The notes below the pieces were generated by a model. That model had not been told where the DNA came from. It saw only the letters and a list, made by a program, of their open reading frames with translations, and did no database searches. The position numbers and the translations under genes are program-made. This document shows positions 16,937-23,694 of a DNA stretch of 33,391 nucleotides, in pieces; positions within the stretch are counted from its first letter, which is position 1; each line of letters starts with the position of its first letter. The stretch comes from Pseudanabaena sp. SR411 (GTDB lineage: Bacteria; Cyanobacteriota; Cyanobacteriia; Pseudanabaenales; Pseudanabaenaceae), in contig NZ_NDHW01000202.1 of assembly GCF_002251945.1 (NCBI RefSeq), positions 26,784 to 60,174 on the forward strand, given 5' to 3'.

Positions 16937-17254
16937 ATGCAAGACAAGCAAAAGGTAACTTTTTATCTCCCCGAACGACTACATCAGCAGCTTAAGATTC
17001 GTTCTGCTATTGATGGTGATTCGATGTCAGACTTAGCCGAAAAAGCGATTAGCTTTTACCTCGCCCATGCTGATATTGTCGAATCTTCAGGTATCGGGCA
17101 TACCCATCAAACCTACAACTGTCCGAGCTGTTCTCAAACTGTTGTAATCCGTGATGGTGAACTGCTGGCAATCGGGGGCAATCGCATCCAAGCTTTACCT
17201 GTTACTGTTGGCAAAGCTGACAGTCCAGATGAGGAGCTAGTTTCAATTAGCTAA
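16937..17254 (+). CDS. Ribbon-helix-helix protein with a CPxC motif, upstream of ycf46
   Basis: Product of 105 residues. The N-terminus KVTFYLPERLHQQLKIRSAI followed by DGDSMSDLAEKAISFYLA fits a ribbon-helix-helix DNA-binding fold. Then comes N-C-P-S-C (C62, C65), half of a zinc-ribbon-like site, and a short beta tail with an acidic end. Located 75 bp before ycf46 on the same strand. In Synechocystis a comparable gene (slr0373) sits directly before slr0374, the AAA ATPase of this type, in a stress-responsive cluster; I recall this arrangement but cannot confirm identity here. It may regulate the cluster. Confidence 0.75.
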   Translation: MQDKQKVTFYLPERLHQQLKIRSAIDGDSMSDLAEKAISFYLAHADIVESSGIGHTHQTYNCPSCSQTVVIRDGELLAIGGNRIQALPVTVGKADSPDEELVSIS

Positions 17255-17329
17255 ATCAATCATCTGCACTTCCTAGAATTTTTTCTGTAGACAAGGTGAG
17301 GACAGAGGCATAAACCTCGGTATTACTAT

Positions 17330-18853
17330 ATGCAAGAGCAACTTAGCATTTTAATTCAAGCCCAATATCCCTTGATCTACCTCAATACACCAGAGGAAGA
17401 AAGAGCAGAAAGGGCGATTTCAAACATCTCTGAACTGAAGCCAGTACGTCGCATGTTCACATGGACTGTGACCCACGGCATCGTTGAGTATGGACAAACC
17501 ACAGGGGCAGCGCAACACAATACCGAATCTGCGGAAGCAGCTTTGAAATGGATTACTCGTGCTGATCAGAAAGATCCTGCTATCTATATTTTTAAGGATA
17601 TGCATCCTTTCTTAGATCATCCTGTAACTGTTCGTTGTTTGCGTGATGCGATCGCTAACTTCAAAGGCACTCAGAAAACAATTATTTTGATGTCGCCGAT
17701 TCAAGTGATCCCTGTTGAGTTAGAAAAGGAAATCGTCGTACTTGATTTTCCTCTACCAGATATGAAGGCGATCGAAGAAGTACTCGATCAACAACTTGGA
17801 CAAGTTCGCACTAAAAAAGTATCATCTGAAACTCGCGAAAAGCTAGTTAGAGCTACCTTGGGTTTAACTCAAGATGAAGCAGAAAAAGTTTATCGCAAAG
17901 CTCAGGTCACTAATGGCAAGCTAACTGAAGAAGAAGTCGATATTGTACTTTCAGAAAAGCAACAACTAATTCGCCGCAATGGCATCCTCGAATATATCGA
18001 AGATGAAGAAGATTTAGATGCTGTCGGGGGACTCGAAGAACTAAAGCATTGGTTGCAACAGCGCTCAAATGCCTTTAGTCAGAGAGCTAGAAATTATGGA
18101 TTACCTCAACCCAAAGGGATGCTGATTCTTGGTGTTCCTGGTTGTGGAAAGTCCTTAATCGCCAAGACAACTGCTAGGTTATGGTCATTACCATTAATAC
18201 GCCTTGATATGGGACGTGTTTATGATGGCTCAACGGTTGGCAAGTCAGAGGCAAATTTACGCAATGCTCTCAAAGTTGCTGAATCAATTTCACCAATGAT
18301 CCTATTCATTGACGAGCTTGACAAAGCATTTGCTGGGGGAGCAGGTTCAGCGGATTCCGATGGTGGTACGTCATCACGGATCTTCGGTACATTCTTAACA
18401 TGGATGCAGGAGAAAAAATCACCTGTATTCGTGATGGCAACCGCCAATCGTATCGAAAAGTTACCAGGGGAATTTCTCCGCAAGGGACGTTTTGACGAGC
18501 TTTTCTTCGTTGATTTACCTAACGGTGAAGAACGCAGAGATATTTTCAAAATTCATCTGTGTAAGCGTCGTCCAGATGTTGAAAAATTAGACAGGTTCGA
18601 TTTTGAGCAACTATCGAAAGTAAGCGATGGTTTTTCGGGGGCGGAAATCGAACAGGCAGTAATTGCTGCCATGTATGAGGCTTTTGCCCAAGATCGGGAG
18701 TTTACGCAGCTAGATATAATTTCGGCTGTGAAATCCACGACTCCCTTATCACGCACGATGACTGAGCAGGTTGCTGCTTTGCGTGACTGGGCAAGAATGC
18801 GGGCTAGACCCGCTGCTACTTCAGTCGCTGAATATCAGCGTATGGAGTTTTGA
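17330..18853 (+). CDS. ycf46: Ycf46-type AAA+ ATPase
   Basis: Product of 507 residues. The N-terminal part (1-230) has the cyanobacterial/plastid Ycf46 character (IQAQYPLIYLNTPEEERAER...TWTVTHGI). The AAA module follows: Walker A GVPGCGKS (about 269-276), Walker B ILFIDELDKAF (about 323-333), sensor region MATANRIEKLPGEFLRKGRF with the arginine finger, and a C-terminal lid (DGFSGAEIEQAVIAAMYEAF). Length matches the family. The Synechocystis homologue (slr0374) has been linked to inorganic-carbon use and stress response; molecular substrate is unknown. Located between the RHH gene and ycf35, same strand. Confidence 0.93.
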   Translation: MQEQLSILIQAQYPLIYLNTPEEERAERAISNISELKPVRRMFTWTVTHGIVEYGQTTGAAQHNTESAEAALKWITRADQKDPAIYIFKDMHPFLDHPVTVRCLRDAIANFKGTQKTIILMSPIQVIPVELEKEIVVLDFPLPDMKAIEEVLDQQLGQVRTKKVSSETREKLVRATLGLTQDEAEKVYRKAQVTNGKLTEEEVDIVLSEKQQLIRRNGILEYIEDEEDLDAVGGLEELKHWLQQRSNAFSQRARNYGLPQPKGMLILGVPGCGKSLIAKTTARLWSLPLIRLDMGRVYDGSTVGKSEANLRNALKVAESISPMILFIDELDKAFAGGAGSADSDGGTSSRIFGTFLTWMQEKKSPVFVMATANRIEKLPGEFLRKGRFDELFFVDLPNGEERRDIFKIHLCKRRPDVEKLDRFDFEQLSKVSDGFSGAEIEQAVIAAMYEAFAQDREFTQLDIISAVKSTTPLSRTMTEQVAALRDWARMRARPAATSVAEYQRMEF

Positions 18854-19027
18854 AAAGCTTATCCTGCTGTTTCGTAGTCAGCAGGTTTAAGGCTAGATTC
18901 TAAAGAATGTCTTATCAAAAGACAATCGATCTAGCAGCTAACATAGGAGTAAGAACCACCAACACTCTTATGTCTCCCGTTCGAGTTAACAGTCAAGTTC
19001 ACATTTATTTACAGGAGCAAAACTATT

Positions 19028-19378
19028 ATGTCTCATTTCAGCACACTTCGCACAAAAATTACTGATGCCGAAGTCCTCAAGTCGTCTTTGCGCGATCTGG
19101 GTATCAGTGTTAAGACTGAAGCTGATGTTCGCGGCTATAACAGCCAACGCATCCGTGCCGACATTGTGGCAACTCTTGAAGGTGATTATGATTTGGGTTG
19201 GTCGCGTAATGCTGACGGCTCATTTGATCTAATTGCTGATCTTTGGGGTGTCGCCAAAAAGCACAATCAGACTGAGCTGATCAATTCGATCAACCAGAAG
19301 TATGCTGTAAACAAGGCTCTAACTGAAGTTAAGCGTCCTGGACTGAGCAATGCCAATGTAAAACTCGTTTTGCAGTAA
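19028..19378 (+). CDS. ycf35: Ycf35-like protein (DUF1257)
   Basis: Product of 116 residues beginning MSHFSTLRTKITDAEVLKSS, the family start; then VRGYNSQRIRADIVATLEGDYDLGW with a strongly conserved feel and FDLIADLWGVAKKHNQTELI. AGGAG at 19013-19017 supports the ATG at 19028. Function unknown; the family is shared by cyanobacteria and plastids of red-lineage algae. A 174-bp gap separates it from ycf46, so it may have its own promoter. It is closed by a strong rho-independent terminator at 19412. Confidence 0.92.
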   Translation: MSHFSTLRTKITDAEVLKSSLRDLGISVKTEADVRGYNSQRIRADIVATLEGDYDLGWSRNADGSFDLIADLWGVAKKHNQTELINSINQKYAVNKALTEVKRPGLSNANVKLVLQ

Positions 19379-19411
19379 GGTGTCCAATCTTGCGAGTTAA
19401 TTATGCAAATT

Positions 19412-19449
19412 AACAGGCTAGTCATATCTTTGACTAGCCTGTTTTTTCT
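19412..19449 (+). terminator. Rho-independent terminator of ycf35
   Basis: Arms AACAGGCTAGTCA (19412-19424) and TGACTAGCCTGTT (19431-19443), six-base loop, followed by a run of T. The classical stem plus U-tract makes this the clearest one-direction terminator in the window. Confidence 0.88.
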
Positions 19450-19456
19450 TACCAAA

Positions 19457-19485
19457 AGAAAAGGAGCGCTAAGCGCTCCTTTTCT
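19457..19485. repeat. Perfect hairpin, TAA loop
   Basis: Arms 19457-19469 and 19473-19485 (13 bp). It follows the ycf35 terminator directly. The GGAGCGC/GCGCTCC tip resembles that of the hairpin at 15494. Confidence 0.55.
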
Positions 19486-19497
19486 CTATTAAGTAAT

Positions 19498-19536
19498 ACC
19501 AAAACACAAAATGGCTATGCCATTTTGTGTTTTGGT
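19498..19536. repeat. Half copy of composite repeat B (ATGGC-loop hairpin)
   Basis: Arms 19498-19515 and 19519-19536 (18 bp, perfect) around a TAT loop. The arm ACACAAAATGGC and the loop context match the second hairpin of the composite elements at 28091 and 32621, but the first hairpin is absent. Confidence 0.65.
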
Positions 19537-19566
19537 TTGATTTCTATACACCACGAGGGCTAGACA

Positions 19567-20205
19567 ATGATTGCGGCAATAAAACCTCAACAAAAATGGC
19601 AGCAAGCAACTTGGGATGATTATGTAATGCTGCGCGATGACGATAACGGCGATCGCTATAAATTATTTTTTTATAAGGAACACTTGTGGATAAAAATGGG
19701 CGCAGAAGGAATTCATCACTCACAGTTTAGTGCATTGTTTGAAATGATATTTGCAATTTGGGCAATGCAAAATCCTCATTGCCGTATTGCTTCGTTTCGC
19801 GGATGCCAGATTGAGAAACAAGGATTTCGAGCAGCAGCACCAGATATAGTTTTATATGTTGGGGAAAACATTCCAACTTGGAAAGCTGGACAATCACGTT
19901 TCATTAATTTAGAGCAGTGGCGATCGCCTGATCTCGTAGGGGAGATTGCGGATACGACTTTAGCGATCGATTTGGACGAAAAGAAGCGAGTGTATGCTGA
20001 ACTAGGTATTTCTGAATATTGGGTGATTGATGTCCGCGCTTATCGACTATTTGCGTTCCAATTAGATGAAAGTGGAGTTTATAAACAATGTGAATTTTCT
20101 CAAGTCTTACCAAATTTAGCGGTCTCATTATTAGAAAAAACTTTGGAACAGCTAACTACCAAAACTAATACTGAAGCTGCAATCTGGTTTTCACATCAAA
20201 TATAG
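19567..20205 (+). CDS. Uma2-family (DUF820) putative endonuclease
   Basis: Product of 212 residues with the PD-(D/E)XK-like layout common in cyanobacteria: an N-terminal W-D-D-Y...GDRYKLFFYKEHLWIKMG, then H-H-S-Q-F, AAAPDIVLYVGE, SPDLVGEIADTT, DEKKRVYAELGISEYWVIDV. D in PDIVLY and E in GEIAD are the expected active-site acids. Family members are numerous and of unclear function; many look mobile. No partner antitoxin or methylase is adjacent. A hairpin block follows. Confidence 0.85.
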   Translation: MIAAIKPQQKWQQATWDDYVMLRDDDNGDRYKLFFYKEHLWIKMGAEGIHHSQFSALFEMIFAIWAMQNPHCRIASFRGCQIEKQGFRAAAPDIVLYVGENIPTWKAGQSRFINLEQWRSPDLVGEIADTTLAIDLDEKKRVYAELGISEYWVIDVRAYRLFAFQLDESGVYKQCEFSQVLPNLAVSLLEKTLEQLTTKTNTEAAIWFSHQI

Positions 20206-20218
20206 CAATCCTAGATGG

Positions 20219-20257
20219 GTTGTGAGAGTGCGTCCCGAAGGGGCGCACTCTCACAAC
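20219..20257. repeat. Hairpin with GTTGTGA/TCACAAC arms, GAA loop
   Basis: Arms 20219-20236 and 20240-20257 with one wobble pair. Shares outer arms and the CGTCCC-GAA-GGG apex with 9958-10006. It lies just past the Uma2 stop. Confidence 0.55.
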
Positions 20258-20310
20258 TCTCCAAATCTTACAACTCATTTAGGAGCGCTATATAAAGCCC
20301 TAAACTTGAG

Positions 20311-20320
20311 GTAATCGCAA
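20311..20320. repeat. Left flanking direct repeat of element A copy 1
   Basis: GTAATCGCAA, repeated exactly at 20451-20460 on the other side of the element; probable target-site duplication. Confidence 0.75.
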
Positions 20321-20450
20321 CAACAATTCTCATTATGAAACCGATTTTGGTGCTTCCAGCGCCGAAGGCGCTGGAAGCACCAAAATCGGTTTTTTGAAAG
20401 CCCGCCAACGGCGGGCTTTCAAAAAACCGATTTTTATAATTAGAATTGCT
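20321..20450. mobile_element. MITE-like element A, copy 1 (130 bp)
   Basis: Ends are inverted: AACAATTCTCATTAT on the left, and AGCAATTCTAATTAT on the reverse complement of the right. Inside are two hairpins: stem 1 with GGTGCTTCCAGCGCC around GAA, and stem 2 with GAAAGCCCGCC around AAC. The segment AAAATCGGTTT in the middle (about 20383-20393) is complementary both to AAACCGATTTT on the left (20338-20348) and to the same sequence on the right (about 20424-20434), so the two stems compete. Flanked by 10-bp direct repeats. No ORF. A second copy in opposite orientation is at 23695-23825. Confidence 0.75.
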
Positions 20451-20460
20451 GTAATCGCAA
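20451..20460. repeat. Right flanking direct repeat of element A copy 1
   Basis: GTAATCGCAA, identical to 20311-20320. Confidence 0.75.
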
Positions 20461-20528
20461 GTCTAGCAACTCAAGTTTAGGGTTTTAATGTAGAATGATG
20501 ATACATAATTTTTTCCAAAGTCGCCCTC

Positions 20529-21206
20529 ATGGAAATTGCGATCGCCCTATTGCAGCATTACAGTTTTGATCTTGGTGGTTATACCATTAGAGACTTGACT
20601 CGTGCATGGGGAAATTTTAAATCTGAATGGGTGCGCCAAGCTGTCATCGAATCACTGTTTCAAGGAAGATATAAAGCGGTTTCAGTGGATCAAATCTTGC
20701 ATCTATGGGAACGCAAAGGTGAACCAAATTGTCGCTACAACCGAGAATTCGAGCGTTTGGTCTGTGGTGATGTGGCTGTAATTTATGAAGATCGGATTTT
20801 TTATACGCCTCCACATACTTCCAATCGAGAAACGGCGATCGCTGAAATCCCTCCATTTACAGCTACCGAAAAATCGAATTCACCACTTCCATTTCCTCGA
20901 CGCTCAATGATGGGAATTGCAAAGACTGCTAAAGTTGCTCCTCAAAGTGCCGATCCTAAACCTCAAAAATATCCTAGTCGGCTTACCACACCTTCGGGAA
21001 TGACAGCCCCCGCAAAAGTTTATCCTCCAACTTCAGAATCTGAGTATTCTGAAGTTTATCGCTCCGCTTATGAAAATATGACTTTACTTGCTGAGTCTTC
21101 AATGTTTGTCGATAAGTTGCGATCAATGTGTAGCGATCGCTTAGTTCTACCAGTTCCTGAAATTGTCTCTGATATTGACAAAGTCGAAGTTTCTATTGAG
21201 AATTAG
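20529..21206 (+). CDS. Conserved cyanobacterial-type protein of unknown function
   Basis: Product of 225 residues. The first ~95 residues look like a compact helical domain (MEIAIALLQHYSFDLGGYTI, LTRAWGNFKSEWVRQAVIES, VDQILHLWERKGEPNCRYNR, FERLVCGD). A flexible P/S/T-rich linker with basic residues follows (about 100-165), then a short C-terminal helix (YRSAYENMTLLAESSMFVDK). I recognise no catalytic motif. The ATG at 20529 begins a GCGATCGC-containing coding start. It has the build of a DNA- or protein-binding adaptor, but that is a guess. Confidence 0.65.
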   Translation: MEIAIALLQHYSFDLGGYTIRDLTRAWGNFKSEWVRQAVIESLFQGRYKAVSVDQILHLWERKGEPNCRYNREFERLVCGDVAVIYEDRIFYTPPHTSNRETAIAEIPPFTATEKSNSPLPFPRRSMMGIAKTAKVAPQSADPKPQKYPSRLTTPSGMTAPAKVYPPTSESEYSEVYRSAYENMTLLAESSMFVDKLRSMCSDRLVLPVPEIVSDIDKVEVSIEN

Positions 21207-21219
21207 GTTCGAGCAATCC

Positions 21220-21260
21220 AAAAGAGTAATGGTGGCGCAAAGCGCCGCCATTACTCTTTT
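21220..21260. terminator. Bidirectional hairpin between converging genes (AAA loop)
   Basis: Arms 21220-21238 and 21242-21260 (19 bp with one G-T pair), apex GGCGC-AAA-GCGCC. The right end touches the stop codon (21260-21262) of the phosphopantetheinyl transferase; the plus-strand gene ends 13 bp to the left. Confidence 0.72.
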
Positions 21261-21904
21261 TAAGCAAAACACAAAGCCGCAGAATAATTTAAATCTATAT
21301 GGAATTCTGAGGCAATTAGTTTTAGATTCCAGTCTTGAATTCGCAAAGTCTCACCCATAGGATTCTCTAGTAATGGAGACACATCCACTTGATCAAGAAT
21401 ATTAGCAATACCTTCCCCTGTTGCTTTACCATAGGCTTCTTTGAGAGTCCATGCTCGATAAAAAGCTAAGTATTTGTCCCGATCGCATAAGTTGCTAATA
21501 ACTTTCTGCTCTGAAGGTAAGAAATAACGCTCAGCAATACTATCAACATCACAGTGGAAATTAATAAATTCCAAATCTATACCTATCTCATAATCACTAC
21601 ACACTGCATAGATTGCTAAATCTTGGGAATGCGATAGATTAAAATGAAGCCCGTTGAAATTTTGAATGTAAGGTTTGCCGCGATCGCTATAACCAAACTG
21701 AATTGTTCTTGGTTCACAGCCTAGACTTAACGCTAGAATTTCTCGTAAATTCCCTCTTGCCGCGACAAAATTGCGCTTGAGATATTCACGTTTGAAGCGG
21801 TCAGCACGCGATCGCTCATCCTCTGAAAGGATCTGCCAGAGGCGATCGCATTCAGTTTGCGAAATATCTAGCCTAGCTTGATAAAGTTGTAAGTCGTGAG
21901 ACAT
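21260..21904 (-). CDS. 4'-phosphopantetheinyl transferase (Sfp/HetI type)
   Basis: Product of 214 residues that moves the phosphopantetheine arm of CoA onto a serine of acyl- or peptidyl-carrier proteins. Motifs in order: NLREILALSLG with R/K residues for CoA, GKPYIQNFNGLHFNLSHS (motif with the conserved histidine), GIDLEFI (Mg-binding D and E) and WTLKEAYGKATGEGI (the second E and K of the active site). Short for a typical Sfp, within the cyanobacterial range. The frame runs up to a TTG at 21937, but ATG 21902-21904 (MSHDLQLYQARLD) starts at the homologous place. It probably serves fatty-acid and any secondary-metabolite carrier proteins. Confidence 0.9.
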   Translation of the reverse strand: MSHDLQLYQARLDISQTECDRLWQILSEDERSRADRFKREYLKRNFVAARGNLREILALSLGCEPRTIQFGYSDRGKPYIQNFNGLHFNLSHSQDLAIYAVCSDYEIGIDLEFINFHCDVDSIAERYFLPSEQKVISNLCDRDKYLAFYRAWTLKEAYGKATGEGIANILDQVDVSPLLENPMGETLRIQDWNLKLIASEFHIDLNYSAALCFA

Positions 21905-21948
21905 GATGACCAATTGACAATGGCGCGATCGTGCCAAAATCTAATAAT

Positions 21949-22049
21949 AGCAAAGCAAAAAATGGAGCAGCCATTTTTTGCTTTGCTTAAAAAAACTTAC
22001 TGGGTTTGGTTTTCAAATCACAAAAGTGTAGTCACACTTTTGTGATTTG
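21949..22049 (-). repeat. Composite repeat B, copy 1 (minus orientation)
   Basis: Read on the minus strand: hairpin B1 (arms 22034-22049 and 22014-22029, AATCACAAAAGTGT type), then the linker ACCAAACCCAGTAAG, then hairpin B2 (arms 21971-21987 and 21949-21965, AAAAATGG type). The same order and linker occur at 28091-28187 and 32621-32728. It fills the divergent spacer between the phosphopantetheinyl transferase and the small membrane protein gene. Confidence 0.75.
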
Positions 22050-22088
22050 ATATAAACTTTTTGAACTTGAGATGGGATTAGAAAATCT

Positions 22089-22397
22089 ATGAATTTGCCC
22101 CTAGTGATCGGCGCATTAATAGTCTCTTTATTACTGTTGTGGTGGTTGCTGAGCGTCATTAAAGCTAGCTTCAAAACTGCATTTTTGATAGTTGCAGTGA
22201 TTTTTGCAATTCAAGTATTAACTGGTGTTGGTCCCCAGCAAATTTTTGCCCAAGTAGGTCAATGGATGGGTGACTCCATGGGCGGCTTAGGAAAATGGCT
22301 CCAGAATTGGGGGGACAAGGGCAAAGTTGATCCAGATCCTAAAAAACAATCAGTAATTTGGGTGATGGAAATAGCGATCGCCTTGATTAACCCATGA
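22089..22397 (+). CDS. Small membrane protein of unknown function
   Basis: Product of 102 residues. Two hydrophobic helices (about 4-24, VIGALIVSLLLLWWLLSVI, and 29-47, KTAFLIVAVIFAIQVLTGV) followed by an amphipathic W/G-rich part (QWMGDSMGGLGKWLQNWGD) and a short charged tail. Similar small proteins are common in cyanobacteria. No enzymatic motif. The hairpin at 22399 starts two bases past the stop. Confidence 0.65.
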   Translation: MNLPLVIGALIVSLLLLWWLLSVIKASFKTAFLIVAVIFAIQVLTGVGPQQIFAQVGQWMGDSMGGLGKWLQNWGDKGKVDPDPKKQSVIWVMEIAIALINP

Positions 22398-22398
22398 A

Positions 22399-22429
22399 AT
22401 AAAAGGGGATGCTTTGCATCCCCTTTTAT
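22399..22429. terminator. Hairpin between converging genes (TTT loop)
   Basis: Arms 22399-22412 and 22416-22429 (14 bp, perfect). It lies between the stop codons at 22397 and 22435 and probably terminates both genes. Confidence 0.7.
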
Positions 22430-22434
22430 GGTGA

Positions 22435-22710
22435 TTAGCCCCCCGCGATCGCAGGAATGATACTTACTTCATCACCATCACTGAGGGCTGTATTAGCCCC
22501 ATCAAGAAAGCGAATATCTTCGCTGTTGACATAAAAATTAACAAAGCGACGAAGATTACCTTTCTCATCACAAATGCGGGCTTTGATCCCTGGGCAACTA
22601 GTTTCGAGAGAATCAATAATTGCTTGAACAGAATCACCAGTACACTCGACAGTGGCTTGATTATTGGTCAATTGTTGCAGTGGAGTGGGAATTAAAACTT
22701 TAACAGCCAT
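22435..22710 (-). CDS. MoaD/ThiS-family sulfur-carrier protein
   Basis: Product of 91 residues with a ubiquitin-like fold and the essential C-terminal diglycine (SIIPAIAGG). The inner [20 protein letters not shown] is typical. The C-terminal glycine is adenylated by an E1-like MoeB/ThiF protein and then carries sulfur as thiocarboxylate, for molybdopterin, cysteine or another cofactor. No molybdopterin gene is adjacent, so the pathway cannot be told from context; cyanobacterial forms of this length are often found beside threonine synthase. Single gene with hairpins at both ends. Confidence 0.88.
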   Translation of the reverse strand: MAVKVLIPTPLQQLTNNQATVECTGDSVQAIIDSLETSCPGIKARICDEKGNLRRFVNFYVNSEDIRFLDGANTALSDGDEVSIIPAIAGG

Positions 22711-22755
22711 ATTTTTGGATCAATATCAATTCAGAGGACTTTATAATTAGATTTT

Positions 22756-22804
22756 ACCCAATCATATAGAGGCGGCGCAAAGCGCCGCCTCTATATGATT
22801 GGGT
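22756..22804. terminator. Perfect hairpin (23-bp arms, AAA loop)
   Basis: Arms 22756-22778 and 22782-22804, with apex GGCGGCGC-AAA-GCGCCGCC. It lies 3' of the minus-strand exported-protein gene (stop at 22831) and 5' of the MoaD-like gene. The same apex is found at 21220 and 30911. Confidence 0.65.
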
Positions 22805-22830
22805 TTATATATATTTTAACTTGAGTGCGA

Positions 22831-23292
22831 TTAACGTCTGACTTTGCCAGCAAATCCTGAAGCTTTAAATTGCTTAAGCTCAAGAGGCTCAGGCTGTTCG
22901 GCGGGAATTGCTACCATAATTTGAAAGTCACTTTTGCCAGTAGGAATCTCATCAACTGCACCTAATCGCGCTCTCTCAGGCATAGCATCATTACCATTCG
23001 CATCATAGATTCGGCCAAAAATGTCGGCATTGTACACAACTTTGCCCGATGGGTTGTCGGCATTTCCCTTGATCATGTAACACTTTGCCGACATGATGCC
23101 GCCGCCCAGCACCATATTTTTACCTGCATCACCTGTACATGCTTCGTAAGTAACATTAGTCAGCTTTATCTGCACAGTTGCCCAAGCATCAGCGCTAAAG
23201 GCAAAGGTACAAATACAGAGTAGGAGAGATAAAACGGCAACATTGAAAGCCTGTAGGAGTTTTTTTATGTTTTTAGTCTTTGCGATCGCCAT
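22831..23292 (-). CDS. Exported protein of unknown function, divergent from psbK
   Basis: Product of 153 residues from ATG 23290-23292 (MAIAKTKNIKKLLQAFNVAV). A signal peptide ends about ADAWA (residue 33). The mature part is beta-rich with two cysteines (VTYEACTGD, SAKCYMIKG) that could pair, an acidic region (DANGNDAMPERARLG) and a basic end (GFAGKVRR). The frame stays open to 23565, but that stretch lies opposite psbK and its ribosome-binding site, so it is not used. Divergent from psbK with about 106 bp for both promoters; lumenal or periplasmic role is possible. No family recognised. Confidence 0.72.
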   Translation of the reverse strand: MAIAKTKNIKKLLQAFNVAVLSLLLCICTFAFSADAWATVQIKLTNVTYEACTGDAGKNMVLGGGIMSAKCYMIKGNADNPSGKVVYNADIFGRIYDANGNDAMPERARLGAVDEIPTGKSDFQIMVAIPAEQPEPLELKQFKASGFAGKVRR

Positions 23293-23382
23293 AAATAAAC
23301 CTATTTTATAAACCTTTGGATAAAAAATTTTCAGACAAAAGAATGGCTTCTTTGACGTGGTAAAATTCATCTTAGCTCTTGA

Positions 23383-23389
23383 AGGAGGT
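23383..23389 (+). promoter_or_regulatory. Shine-Dalgarno of psbK
   Basis: AGGAGGT at 23383-23389, nine bases before the ATG at 23399. Its strength supports the very short gene that follows. Confidence 0.7.
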
Positions 23390-23398
23390 CTATTTTTA

Positions 23399-23536
23399 AT
23401 GCCACTTAGTCTATTGATTGCAACGTTACCTGAAGCGTATAGAATTTTCGATCCACTGGTAAACGTTCTTCCCGTTATTCCTGTATTTTTCTTGCTACTC
23501 GCTTTTGTGTGGCAAGCAGCAGTTGGTTTCAAATAG
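23399..23536 (+). CDS. psbK: Photosystem II protein K
   Basis: Product of only 45 residues, [20 protein letters not shown] then [20 protein letters not shown] and AVGFK. The core L-P-E-A-Y-x-I-F-D-P-L-V-x-V-L-P-V-I-P-V and the end [10 protein letters not shown] are the hallmark of PsbK. The first residues form the short precursor part normally removed to expose the lysine/threonine before LPEAY. One transmembrane helix (about 21-41). PsbK lies at the edge of PSII next to CP43 and PsbZ, and helps bind carotenoid and plastoquinone. A strong Shine-Dalgarno lies at 23383-23389. Confidence 0.97.
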   Translation: MPLSLLIATLPEAYRIFDPLVNVLPVIPVFFLLLAFVWQAAVGFK

Positions 23537-23642
23537 GTTTCAATTTTAAGTCTTGACTTAATCACAAAAACTTATAAAAAACTTTTAAGTACGTCCTGTA
23601 CGTTTGTACTGTCTCATTTATAAAACAAAAACGATATAAGCG

Positions 23643-23676
23643 ATCGGGGTAGCGGCAACGTTACCCCGATTGTTTT
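23643..23676 (+). terminator. Terminator downstream of psbK
   Basis: Arms ATCGGGGTA (23643-23651) and TACCCCGAT (23662-23670), followed by TGTTTT. The stem is GC-rich and the U-tract is partial. It lies 106 bp after the psbK stop. Confidence 0.7.
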
Positions 23677-23685
23677 GAAAACGCT

Positions 23686-23694
23686 TGAAAGATT
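23686..23694. repeat. Left flanking direct repeat of element A copy 2
   Basis: TGAAAGATT, repeated at 23826-23834 on the other side of the element. Confidence 0.6.

Larger units (their letters stand above)
20298..20482. repeat. Older inverted repeat now split by element A copy 1
   Basis: CCCTAAACTTGAG (20298-20310) and its reverse complement CTCAAGTTTAGGG (20470-20482) flank the ~130-bp element at 20321-20450. With the element and one copy of the 10-bp direct repeat removed, the two arms would be separated by only about 19 bases and form a simple hairpin. Confidence 0.6.

Noticed and set aside
20321-20450. CRISPR-like repeat array
   Set aside because: The repeated units are arms of hairpins; there are no regularly spaced direct repeats with unique spacers and no cas genes.
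23293-23565. N-terminal extension of the minus-strand exported protein
   Set aside because: It would run antisense to psbK and its Shine-Dalgarno, whereas ATG at 23292 is followed by a proper signal peptide.
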